Assembly: GCF_000715075.1 (NCBI RefSeq) | Contig: NC_134084.1 | Coordinates: 3,288,501 to 3,352,500 of the forward strand | Length of the DNA stretch: 64,000 nt | From: Nicotiana tabacum | Taxonomy: Eukaryota > Streptophyta > Magnoliopsida > Solanales > Solanaceae | Direction of reading: 5' to 3' | Shown: piece by piece, positions 1 to 9,328 of the stretch | Numbering within the stretch: position 1 is the stretch's first letter | How the letters are laid out: every line of letters begins with the position of its first letter | The notes under the pieces: model-generated | Seen by the model: only the letters and a program-made list of their open reading frames with translations | The model's database searches: none | Told to the model about the DNA's origin: nothing | Position numbers and translations under genes: made by a program

Positions 1-126
1 TTGATCAAATTAGACAACACAAGATTTTAGCACAAAATATGCCTGCTTCCACCATTAATTATATCAGAAAAATACAAGGAAAAAATAATCTCTACTAACT
101 CTCTCTGTCTGTGTGTCTATATCAAG

Positions 127-248
127 CTATGTTACTCGAACTCTCCAAAAATGTTGCCGCACTCTTATCCGATCCTCCAAAAAGACATTACTGTTAGATG
201 ATTTAGCACACATCCCGTCAGCATTCTTGAAGAGTCCGAACAACACAG
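127..248. repeat. Foldback MITE
   Basis: An imperfect inverted repeat: the left arm begins CTATGTTACTCGAACTCTCC and the right arm, reverse complemented, begins CTGTGTTGTTCGGACTCTTC. The centre carries a TCCGATCCTCC motif. This matches a short palindromic repeat that I recognise as common in Solanaceae introns and flanks; a relative lies near 52.3 kb. It sits about 90 bp downstream of the MATE stop codon. Confidence 0.6.
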
Positions 249-339
249 ATATCAAGAACAATATCCAATATATAAAATAATTTTTTTTTAAAAGATGAAA
301 GAATAATCAATAATCCAAGAATTGATCACATTACACAAT

Positions 340-738
340 TCAAACAACTAAACTTCCATCAAGCTTTTGATAATAATCAATCGAACATTCTGCAGCTTCT
401 TCATCAATAATAAACTTCTCCTCCTCTTCTTCTTCTTCATTTTCTTGACCAAAATCTCCTTGTATATTTGCAGTTAACTCTTTTGCTCTTTTAGCTTGAT
501 CTTCCCAATTTGTTCTTGCCAAAATAATCAACAACATTGTCACTGCACATGAAGCTTGAGCTGCTAATAATCCAATCCAAAGTCCCTCAAAATCGAAACC
601 CCGAAAAAACCCTAAATAAATAGCTATTGGCATTCCAACAAGATAAAAACAACCAAGATTAATATTAGCACCCAATTTAGGTCTAGCTGTTCCTCTTAAT
701 ACACCACAACCTGTTGTTTGTGGATTATACTTGCCCAA
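340..738 (-). CDS. MATE transporter, C-terminal segment
   Basis: This 132-codon frame has no real start; it opens at the frame change after IWAS. It encodes the last three helices of a MATE protein (GCFYLVGMPIAIYLGFF, LWIGLLAAQASCAVTMLL) and an acidic tail with a run of seven glutamates. It follows the innermost sense copy directly, so it is the true 3' end of the gene. It is out of frame with the upstream part because of the missing stretch. Confidence 0.75.
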   Translation of the reverse strand: MGKYNPQTTGCGVLRGTARPKLGANINLGCFYLVGMPIAIYLGFFRGFDFEGLWIGLLAAQASCAVTMLLIILARTNWEDQAKRAKELTANIQGDFGQENEEEEEEEKFIIDEEAAECSIDYYQKLDGSLVV

Positions 739-1792
739 ATATTCCTCACTAATATAGCAAATGACAATGCCAATAGTCCAAAAATGAAACTATAACATAG
801 TCCAATAATTGCAGCTATTTTTGCTTGATTAGGCCTATTAGCACCAAGTTCATTTCCAACTCTTGTTGATACACCAAAACTTAAAGAAGAAGGGAAAATG
901 TATATCAAACTTGTTGTTTGAATCAAAATTCCCATTGATGCAACACTTGCTTTAGGGTTTAACAATAATCCACATAATAAAATCATAATTTCATACCACC
1001 ACCATTCTAAACAAACACTAATACAACTTGGAATGGCTAAATTTAAAAGTGTTTTCCACCCTTTAAAACACTCTTTAGATATCGCGCTCCATGTTTTCTT
1101 ATGTACCCCTGACACTATAATGTACGCGATTAATGACCCCACAAGATTGAAATTTGTCCAAACCCCACTTAAAGCAACACCCTTAATACCAAGATTAAGG
1201 ACTATAACAAGAAAATAGTTGATTGGAATATGAACAAGAGTATTGTGCTGCTCTCGCGATTCTTGTTCATATTCCAATCAACTATTTTCTTGTTATAGTC
1301 CTTAATCTTGGTATTAAGGGTGTTGCTTTAAGTGGGGTTTGGACAAATTTCAATCTTGTGGGGTCATTAATCGCGTACATTATAGTGTCAGGGGTACATA
1401 AGAAAACATGGAGCGCGATATCTAAAGAGTGTTTTAAAGGGTGGAAAACACTTTTAAATTTAGCCATTCCAAGTTGTATTAGTGTTTGTTTAGAATGGTG
1501 GTGGTATGAAATTATGATTTTATTATGTGGATTATTGTTAAACCCTAAAGCAAGTGTTGCATCAATGGGAATTTTGATTCAAACAACAAGTTTGATATAC
1601 ATTTTCCCTTCTTCTTTAAGTTTTGGTGTATCAACAAGAGTTGGAAATGAACTTGGTGCTAATAGGCCTAATCAAGCAAAAATAGCTGCAATTATTGGAC
1701 TATGTTATAGTTTCATTTTTGGACTATTGGCATTGTCATTTGCTATATTAGTGAGGAATATTTGGGCAAGTATAATCCACAAACAACAGGTT
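708..1792. repeat. Inverted repeat 1 in MATE gene (arms 532 bp)
   Basis: Positions 708-1239 are the reverse complement of 1261-1792, with a 21-bp spacer at 1240-1260. Checks across the arms (both ends and centre) show no mismatch. The spacer is not new DNA: it is the reverse complement of 2302-2322, so it belongs to the arm of the next palindrome. Confidence 0.9.
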
Positions 1793-2322
1793 TTGCCCAA
1801 ATATTCCTCACTAATATAGCAAATGACAATGCCAATAGTCCAAAAATGAAACTATAACATAGTCCAATAATTGCAGCTATTTTTGCTTGATTAGGCCTAT
1901 TAGCACCAAGTTCATTTCCAACTCTTGTTGATACACCAAAACTTAAAGAAGAAGGGAAAATGTATATCAAACTTGTTGTTTGAATCAAAATTCCCATTGA
2001 TGCAACACTTGCTTTAGGGTTTAACAATAATCCACATAATAAAATCATAATTTCATACCACCACCATTCTAAACAAACACTAATACAACTTGGAATGGCT
2101 AAATTTAAAAGTGTTTTCCACCCTTTAAAACACTCTTTAGATATCGCGCTCCATGTTTTCTTATGTACCCCTGACACTATAATGTACGCGATTAATGACC
2201 CCACAAGATTGAAATTTGTCCAAACCCCACTTAAAGCAACACCCTTAATACCAAGATTAAGGACTATAACAAGAAAATAGTTGATTGGAATATGAACAAG
2301 AATCGCGAGAGCAGCACAATAC
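1240..2322. repeat. Inverted repeat 2 in MATE gene (arms 530 bp)
   Basis: Positions 1240-1769 are the reverse complement of 1793-2322, with a 23-bp spacer (1770-1792) that is itself part of the first palindrome's arm. The two palindromes share the middle copy, giving sense-antisense-sense order. Each turn skips 21-23 bp. Confidence 0.9.
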
Positions 2323-2879
2323 GTTAGAGGCATTATTATCGATTGAGAACGAAGATAAATCCTCAAAGGATGTAAAAACGAGAGAGCAAAAAGATCAGGA
2401 ATAGAGTAAATAATGTAACTCTGTGCTTGTGTGGCTATTTCATGATCTTGGCCACAAAATATCAAGATTTTTTTCATATTACACCACATGAATGAAATGG
2501 GAATTGATACCAAAAGAAGAAGAAGAATTGTCCTTTGTAAACTTAGGCCAAGAATCTTGAACCTTTTAGCACCAAATGCTTGTCCACAAATTGGTTCCAT
2601 TCCCATGGCTAAACCAGAAAGAATCGAATAACCGGTTATATTTGCAAAACCGATCGCGAGCGAGCCACCAGCTAAAGAAAGTTCCCCTAAACGACCAAGA
2701 AATAGCATTGAGATCATTGAACGAGAGTAGAGAAGTAAACCTATGAAAATCATGGGAAGTGCAATAGTGGCTATGGATTTTGTTTCAGAAATAGCCAAAA
2801 ACAGAGTATTTTGCTCTGTTTTGCTCTCTTCATTTTGGTTTTCCAATCTTGGAATTTCAGAAACCAATGGAGTCAACAT
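1793..2879 (-). CDS. MATE transporter, N-terminal two thirds
   Basis: The longest intact part of the MATE gene: about 362 residues from ATG 2879 to ...VRNIWAK, after which the frame runs into the inverted copy and terminates at 1743 with a meaningless tail. It has a short polar N-terminus (MLTPLVSEIPRLENQ), then about nine hydrophobic helices. The family motif PICGQAFGAK follows the second to third helix. The start is chosen because it is the first ATG after a TATA-like box about 140 bp upstream and gives the usual N-terminal length of the clade. Confidence 0.8.
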
Positions 2880-3016
2880 CTTTGATTTTTGCTTTTTGCT
2901 TTTGAATTTCAGAATTTTTTCTTTTTTTGTATGAATTTTTAGACAAAAAAAATGTAACAGAAAGTTGTGGGCAAAGAAAAGGGATAGAGGGTTTAAGGAG
3001 TAACGGTTTGGTTTGG

Positions 3017-3024
3017 TTTTATAA
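3017..3024 (-). promoter_or_regulatory. TATA box of MATE gene
   Basis: Reads TTATAAAA on the minus strand, about 140 bp upstream of the MATE ATG and in an otherwise mixed sequence. Position and sequence fit a plant TATA box. No transcript evidence is available. Confidence 0.45.
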
Positions 3025-3029
3025 GCGCG

Positions 3030-4021
3030 GGGAATATTGAAAAATTTAGTTTTTATTTTATTTTTTATATTATATCTTTGTTGACTTGTTGCAATTTATC
3101 AAGGAAATTCAAAAAAATTAAATATACGAAGAAACAAAAAGATTCACAGTATAAAAGGAGATACAGATGAACCCACTTCCGCCCCCTGACTCCGCCACGA
3201 AGCAAAACCTCTGAAAAATATAAAGATGAAGACGATGATTATGACTATAGAGGAATGCGTGAGATATATGTCACAAACCGGGTATATATAGGTACAAGGA
3301 TTTTCTATTTTGTTAAGTTTTTTAACATGGTAATAGAACCATCTTTTAGTAAATCAAATTAATATTTTTCTGATTGTAGTAGCGTTGAATGAACGGTAAA
3401 TTTAAAATCAAATCCGGTAATTTTAAAGGTGATTCCAATATTAGATTTTGAAGAATCGCGACTTTATGGTGACCTATTCAAAAGAAGCTGATCGCTATGA
3501 TTTTGATTACCTAACAACTTGTTTGGATTGTTGTCACATGTCGTTTCATAATGTATCGTATTGTATTGCACTAAATCATTGTATTATATTGTTTAATGAA
3601 TATAACGTTTGGATAGATTATATCGTTTATCGTCGTTTCATAATATCACACATCAACAATATGAAGAATAAACTTACAATATTATTAAGAAAAAATAGAA
3701 TACATAGTATAATTATTATATAAAAAAATCAGGTAAAGAATAAGATATAATTATTTAATAATATAAAAAAATCAGGTAAAGAATAAGATATAATTATTTA
3801 ATAATAGAAAAGGATAAGATGAGAGAAAAAGGTAAGGTAACTAGCACCCAACTAAGATCCACTTATGAAACCCAACATGTAGTTTATACATATGATATGA
3901 TATCAATATATATTCACATTCAATGTTTACATTAACCTACAATAATTTATTATAGTAAAATTATAAATTAAAGTAAAAAATAAATAAATAATTATGGTTT
4001 AGTAGTAACAATGTATGTTAA
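3030..4021. other. AT-rich intergenic DNA
   Basis: No credible gene. It holds the region upstream of the MATE gene, then very AT-rich sequence. Around 3512-3670 an imperfect palindromic pattern (GTTTGGAT and TCGTTTCATAAT repeated) looks like a decayed MITE. A 91-codon open frame across it has no protein-like composition. Confidence 0.5.
3720..3805. repeat. 43-bp tandem duplication
   Basis: Two adjacent copies of a 43-bp unit (3720-3762 and 3763-3805) containing AATCAGGTAAAGAATAAGAT. The copies are almost identical, so the duplication is recent. Confidence 0.85.
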
Positions 4022-4029
4022 GTTGAAGA

Positions 4030-4188
4030 CAGAAGCGGAGCCAAGATTTGAAGCTTATGTATTCGAGACTCTAATTCGTTTAGTAACTGAATTCTAAATT
4101 AATAATTTGTTCCTTAAAGAAAAATATAAAATCCGAACCAAAGCTGCTAGATATTGAACCCGTAAACAACATGCCGGCTCCGCCCCCG
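4030..4188. mobile_element. Short hAT-like MITE
   Basis: A 159-bp element with inverted ends (left CAGAAGCGGAGCCAAGATTT, right GGCTCCGCCCCCG) flanked by the 8-bp direct repeat GTTGAAGA (4022-4029 and 4189-4196). An 8-bp TSD and CAG-type ends fit the hAT superfamily. It has no coding capacity and belongs to the same end-sequence group as the copies at 15.7 and 43.5 kb. Confidence 0.75.
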
Positions 4189-4589
4189 GTTGAAGACATG
4201 TGTCAATCAATGTTATGTATTGTGGATTGGTGTTAACACCATTTAATTAATGAGATTTATAAATAACAACATTTAATGAGATTTATAAATGTTTTAACTC
4301 CCTAAAAATGTCAAGTCAAAAAGAGAAGAAACTAAATGTTTCCCCTTAAGACTGTAGTGCGTGTTAGTTGACTTTTCTTAATCTCCTAGTGCGTGTTAAT
4401 TAATTATTTTTCTGTTAATCTCGGGGGATAAGTAATGTTTAGAGTCTAATTAAATTATGTATTGTGGAAGCATGGATAACGTTTATTAGGGTAAAGGACG
4501 AATATGGGTCTACTAAAACAAATAAAAAAATGTTGGGCGGTTAATTAGTGGCCTCATTAGATGAAAATTGATGGATTTGACTATGAAAA

Positions 4590-5041
4590 GGCATCACCTA
4601 AGGTTGTGTTACCTAAGGTGATTAGTACCCGTCGTCCTTAATTAGAATCTCGAGTTTTAGCTCTGAAAATAAAATCAATCTTTTGTAGGAAACACTTTAA
4701 CTCTAAATTGAGACTTACGGGTGCAGACGTGAATTTGTCAATCTTTAAAACGGATACCAAATAACGGGTGAAAAGGAATTTTACTTTCAAGCATGTTTCA
4801 TCCCATAACGTATCATCTAAGGTTGTGCTAGGGTGATAAATATCTGCCGTCTTTAATCAGAGGTCTCGAGTTTGAGCCCGAGAAATAAAGTCGTTTTTGG
4901 TGGGGAATACTTTACCTACAAATTAAGACTCATCGGCATGAGTTTGGATTAGTCAGACCTCAAAACGAATACCAAATAACGGATCAAAGAAAAAAAAAAA
5001 CCGAAAGGCATTTCGCTTTCTAGCCTATTTCATCCCATAAG
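4590..5041 (+). mobile_element. Two tandem tRNA-derived SINE copies
   Basis: Two diverged copies lie head to tail (about 4590-4808 and 4809-5041). Each has a 5' part with an RNA polymerase III B-box-like stretch (GAGTTTGAGCCCG in the second), then ATAAAATC/ATAAAGTC and a shared 3' part ending in TTTCATCCCATAA. Both copies share the 3' ends, so the pair arose by tandem duplication rather than two insertions. The reverse complement of the same family occurs near 15.2, 24.1 and 54.7 kb. Assignment to a named Solanaceae SINE family is not made. Confidence 0.6.
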
Positions 5042-5069
5042 ACTTCTTCTTTTTATCCATATGCCCAAA

Positions 5070-5260
5070 GGTGGATTCAAAATTTAAATTTTATGGGTTC
5101 AGATTCGCAATTTTACCAAATCTCATCTAATTTAATGAGTTCAAAATTTATTATTTATACATATTTAATAATTTTTTGGACAAAAATATAGGGTATGAGC
5201 TAAAGCTTTTGGTTCAATTAAATTGAACCCATAACTTCTACACTATGTATACCTCTGTAT
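5070..5260. repeat. Decayed hAT-like MITE remnant
   Basis: Begins GGTGGATTCAAAATTTAAATT and ends with TTCAATTAAATTGAACCCATAAC, resembling the interior of the 15.7-kb MITE (ATTAGGTTCAACCGAACC). Ends are degraded and no TSD is visible. It abuts the left limit of the Tat-type retroelement and may mark where that element was cut off. Confidence 0.35.
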
Positions 5261-5440
5261 ATATTACTACAAAACTTGCCTTTTTAGTGTTAAAATGTGT
5301 GAATATTGCCTTTGAGTATTTGTGGCTAATTGAAAGATTCAAGTGTTTGAAATTAGTTCAACTCTTTTTGTTATTTTAATGGTTGCTTTTGCTTCAAAAT
5401 TTGAAACATGGTTTTTGCAAAAACTTGAAACATCCTGCAT

Positions 5441-6196
5441 ATGGCGATAACCAGGTGCGAGGATGCCTCAAACTTGAAGTGTGGTTTGACTTCTGAACTA
5501 GCGACTGTCAAGGCTTCTTCAAGCCAATTTAAAAGAGATAAAGAGCTTTTGGAGTGCTCAATGTCAGAACAATTATCAAAGGCTAGTGAAGAAGTCAGGG
5601 AGCTTAAGACACTTTTAGCCAAGAAAGAAGAGTATGCAGGAGAATTAGTGCAAAGCTTGACTCAAGCTCAAGCTGACTTACAGACCTCCTCTGACGAGAT
5701 TCGAGCTTTGAAGAGTTCTCATGCCTCCCTTGATTCCCATTTAGCTGAACATCAAATATTGAAGAATGATATTGCTATGTGGGAAAGAGAGTATGGACTT
5801 CTGGAGGAGAACTTCAACATAGAGGTAAGTTGGGCTTTCCTGAAATCTCGCCATGATGCTTTGATGGAAGCTGCTCAGGAAAGCTTCGATTTGCAATCTG
5901 AATTAGCCAAAGTCTTAGACACTATCGAGAAAAGTCAACAACCTGTTGATACTCCTTCTCCTGCACTTGAAGCTCTTGGAACGGAAGAGCTTTTAAATGA
6001 AGAGGTGGCTACTGCAGCAATTGGAGTTGCAATTCCTGCTCCCGAGGGTGAAACTTCTATGACACAGTCCATAGAAGCTGAAGCTCCTGTGACTCTTGCT
6101 TCCCTCGGTGATTTCAACATTCCAAGCCCAATTAAAATTGCTCCTGAAAATGAAATTGCAACTTCTGATGTTCCAACCCCTTCAGTGACTAGCTGA
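5441..6196 (+). CDS. Coiled-coil ORF antisense to Tat-type retroelement
   Basis: A 251-residue open frame with heptad-rich helical sequence over roughly residues 15-170 (SEQLSKASEEVRELKTLLAK, QADLQTSSDEIRALK) and a proline, alanine and acid-rich C-terminus. It lies beyond the integrase end of the minus-strand gag-pol, on the opposite strand. Tat-lineage Ty3/gypsy elements are known to carry an extra antisense ORF in this place, so I interpret it as that accessory gene. The N-terminus may be missing: a decayed MITE lies about 180 bp upstream. An AG/GTAAGT donor-like site occurs at about 5825, but the frame reads through it. A captured host coiled-coil gene is the alternative. The molecular function is unknown. 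Confidence 0.55.
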   Translation: MAITRCEDASNLKCGLTSELATVKASSSQFKRDKELLECSMSEQLSKASEEVRELKTLLAKKEEYAGELVQSLTQAQADLQTSSDEIRALKSSHASLDSHLAEHQILKNDIAMWEREYGLLEENFNIEVSWAFLKSRHDALMEAAQESFDLQSELAKVLDTIEKSQQPVDTPSPALEALGTEELLNEEVATAAIGVAIPAPEGETSMTQSIEAEAPVTLASLGDFNIPSPIKIAPENEIATSDVPTPSVTS

Positions 6197-7261
6197 AAAT
6201 GAAATTGTTGTTTTTGTTTTTATTAATTGGTGGTGTTATCCCTTGGCAACTTTAAAGGATCTTTTGACGAAGTCCCCAGTTATCATAATGGGGCATTTGT
6301 AAAAAACAAATATTTTGCTGACTAAGTTTGTACTTAGTCTTTTATACTAAGAAGTTTTTATTGGTAATTCTGTATATTTTATTCTTGCCCATTTATCTAG
6401 GGCTTATAGAATAGCTTAGCATTTTTATCCTTTTAAAATGCTTTATGATTCTTCTCATGGATTATCAACATAAGGCTTATAAAAGAGGGCCCTTTTATTT
6501 TATCGACACTTAATGAAGAAGACGTCTCAACTTCATAATGGTGTTATAATACGATGAAAGAAATAGGAATACACACGTTTTGTATGAAACAACTTTGGCA
6601 AGTTTTTATTCATGAACTTTAACAAGTATTTGACTATTACATGTATTACAATACATCTACAACTTTCTCGTAACTATTTTTCTTGTAACGGATTTGTACA
6701 TAACATAGAATAAACAAGGTTTTTCTTCATAACTTGTTTCAGTACATAGTCATGACCCTATCTTTATATATTAAGAAGGGTTTGAGAGGTGACTTTGTTT
6801 ATGAGTTTGAGAGATGACTCTGTTGTTCTCATGAATGCTGAAGACTTCGTAACTTTTTCTCAACACTTGCCTCTTTGTGGCCGACTTTTGTTCGATACTC
6901 GTATCTGTTTCTCTACACATATCTGTGTATAATATGTAGTCCCCAAAGTGTTTGAGCGGTGAAGTATGAAGCCTCGAGCACTTGTTTATTTCTTTTACTT
7001 TGGCCCTTTTCCTGAAACAGAAAGATATACGGGACTCGGAGGTGCGATTATAGATGAAGACTGCCTAACTCGTGTGTATTTCCATCAGATTAATTGTAAC
7101 CCTGGGCTAGGAAATTAAGAATACTCCATTTTGCCTTGCAGGTTGTGACTCATCATTTGGCACGAGTTAGGGTGTTTGCCTAACATCTAAAATCGTTAGT
7201 AAAACATTAATAATTTAAGAGAGAAATTTTAACATGGTGATACCTGACCGTGGGTACTTTC
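6197..7261. other. Non-coding spacer between antisense ORF and integrase
   Basis: About 1.06 kb with no gene. It contains the 3' region of the antisense ORF and the 3' untranslated part of the retroelement. I looked here for a copy of the LTR found at 12.9-13.4 kb and did not find one. Confidence 0.5.
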
Positions 7262-8458
7262 TCAGAAGTAATATCTTTTTAAATGGACGGAATTCCAATG
7301 TGAGGGTAAAACTTTGCCGTCCATTGTCTCCAACTTGTATGCTCCTTTTCCCGCAATGTCACAGACTTTGTATGGTCCTTCCCACGTTGGACTTAGCTTT
7401 CCTGAATTAGCAGCCTTTACCGATTGGAACACCTTTTTAAGCACGAAGTCCCCAATTTTAAAAAATTTGAGGCGTGCTTTGCTATTGTAATATCGTTCAA
7501 TTACTTGCTTTTGTGCTGCCATTCTTATCAATGCAGCTTCTCTTTTTCCTTCAAGCAAATCAAAGTTGACCCGCATCTCTTCATCATTAGATTCCTCCGT
7601 TGTCCGATCGTACCGTGTGCTTGACTCTCCTATTTCAATTGGAATTAAGGTTTCCGCACCATAAACCATTGAAAATGGTGTTTCTCCAGTGCTTGTTTTC
7701 GTCGTTGTACGATAAGCCCATAATACTCCAGGTAACACCTCAGGCCAATTACCTTTTGAATCATGTAATCTCTTCTTCAAGTTGTTGATAATGACTTTGT
7801 TAGTGTATTCCGCTTGTCCATTACCCACTGGATGGTATGGCATAGACGTTATCCTTTTAATCTGCCAACTTCAAAGAAATTCTGTGATTTGAGCTCCAAT
7901 GAATTGTGGTCCATTGTCACACACGATCTCCTTAGGTGCTCCAAAGCGGCATATTATATTTCGCCATATGAAGTCTTTAACTTCCTTCTCTCGTACCTGT
8001 TTAAATGCCCCTACTTCTACCCATTTAGTGAAATAATCTGTAAGTACAAGTAGAAACTTTACCTGACCTTTTGCTTGTGGAAGTGGACCTACGATATCCA
8101 TTCCCCATTTCATAAAGGGCCACGGGGCTATAACAGGATGTAGTAACTCAGCTGGTCTGTGCATATTATTGCCGTATCTTTGACATTTATCACATTTGGA
8201 CACGAAACTGGTTGCCTCTTCTTCCATCTTTGGCCAATAATATCCTGCGCGAATTAACGTTCTTACCAGTGACCTCCCCCCTGTGTGATTTCCACAATGT
8301 CCTTCGTGCACTTCTCTCATCACATATTCTGTTTGAGAGGGTCCGAGACACCTTGCTAGTGGTCCACCGAACATCTTTCGATAAAGATTTCCTTGATATA
8401 AACAATATCGAGCAGTTTTTTTGCGAAGCGCGTGAGCCTTTCCTTTGTCATTAGGCAC
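7262..8458 (-). pseudogene. Integrase domain of Tat-type element
   Basis: Inserts retroelement DNA into the genome. The zinc-binding HHCC region is present (H-E-G-H...CDKCQRYG), followed by the catalytic core with GMDIVGPLP, LTDYFTKWVEV and CDNGPQF. The catalytic glutamate region (MPYHPVGNGQAE) and a GPY/F module (LSPTWEGPYKV) complete it. One TGA (7871-7873) lies between the core and MPYHP; reading through it keeps the frame. The natural end is the stop at 7262. All the expected active-site neighbourhoods are intact, so the damage is only by nonsense change. Confidence 0.85.
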
Positions 8459-8467
8459 GGTACTGTG

Positions 8468-9298
8468 CTATAAAAAGTCAACAATTTCGTTTCTCCAATC
8501 CCATGTTAAATGATTAAAATTTACCTCGTTTTTATCAGGTTCGAGAACAGAATGTAATAAATGTATGACTGAAGCATTTGTATCGTTTGCTACGTCTGCT
8601 GCAGATGCGAGATTAGCTAAAGCATCTGCCTCTACATTCTCATCTCTTGGTATCTGCACTACTTTCCAAGTTTGGAATTGCTTTATTAACTCCCGTACCT
8701 TTGCGAGGTATTCTTGCATTCGCGTCTCCCTGGCTGTATAAGTCCCCAGCATTTGATTGACCACGAGTTGAGAATCACTCTTGATTATAATCTGTGTTAT
8801 GCCGAGTTCTCGTGCCAATTCTAGACCTGCAATTACAGCCTCATACTCTGCTTCATTATTAGTTATAGAGTGACCTTTTATAGCCTGTCTAATAGTCTCA
8901 CCCGTAGGTGGTACGAGGACTATCCCTAGGCCTGCCCTTTTTACATTAGATGAACCATCAGTGAATAAAACCCAAGTCCCCGGGTTTGCACCATTAAAAA
9001 CTAGTAATTCTTTTTCTGCTTCTAAACGCATCCCCTGACTAAAATCAGCCACGAAATCAGCTAGTACTTGAGATTTTATAGCGGTCCTGGGTTGATAAAT
9101 GATTTCATATTCACTTAGTTCTATAGCCCATTTTGCTAATCTTCCTAAAAGTTCGTGTTTATGCAAAATATTTCGAAGCGGAAAAGCAGTAACTACAATA
9201 ATGGGATGACATTGAAAATAAGGTCTTAATTTTCTAGATGCCATGATCAAAGCTAATGCTAACTTTTCTAGTTGTGGGTATCGTGTCTCAGCATCCAA
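8468..9298 (-). pseudogene. RNase H plus archaeal-type RNase H of Tat element
   Basis: The first part continues the retroviral-type RNase H (LDAETRYPQLEKLALALI, ...EYEIIYQPR). The second part is a separate RNase H fold: WVLFTDGSS, ITNNEAEYEAVIAGLELA, IIKSDSQLVVNQM and DENVEADALANLA, giving the D-E-D-D series. A second, archaeal-like RNase H is a known hallmark of the Tat lineage. The frame ends at TAG 8468 and continues in the same phase into integrase. Confidence 0.8.
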
Positions 9299-9328
9299 TA
9301 AGGACTTACTTACATAATAAATAGGAGA

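Larger units (their letters stand above)
340..2879 (-). pseudogene. MATE efflux transporter gene, internally triplicated and broken
   Basis: A multidrug and toxic compound extrusion (MATE/DTX) family transporter, expected to be a 12-helix membrane antiporter moving metabolites out of the cytosol. The N-terminal part (from ATG at 2879) has the family hallmarks: repeated hydrophobic helices, LGRLGELSLAGGSLA and SGLAMGMEPICGQAFGAK. The C-terminal part (from about 738 down to the stop at 340) has NPQTTGCGVLRGTARPK and ends in a glutamate-rich tail. The family is usually about 500 residues and intronless. Here about 530 bp of the middle is present three times in direct-inverted-direct order, and about 30 codons expected between ...VRNIWAS and NPQTTGCG are missing, with a frame change at the join. 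The DTX48-52 clade is my best guess from the sequence style. As it stands no full-length transporter can be made. An assembly error could explain the triplication but not the missing codons. Confidence 0.85.

Noticed and set aside
1240..1260. Adapter or foreign sequence at the first palindrome turn
   Set aside because: The 21-bp spacer is MATE sequence (reverse complement of 2302-2322), not a foreign adapter.
3448..3723. 91-codon plus-strand frame
   Set aside because: AT-rich MITE-like DNA with repeated TCGTTTCATAAT words; composition is not protein-like.
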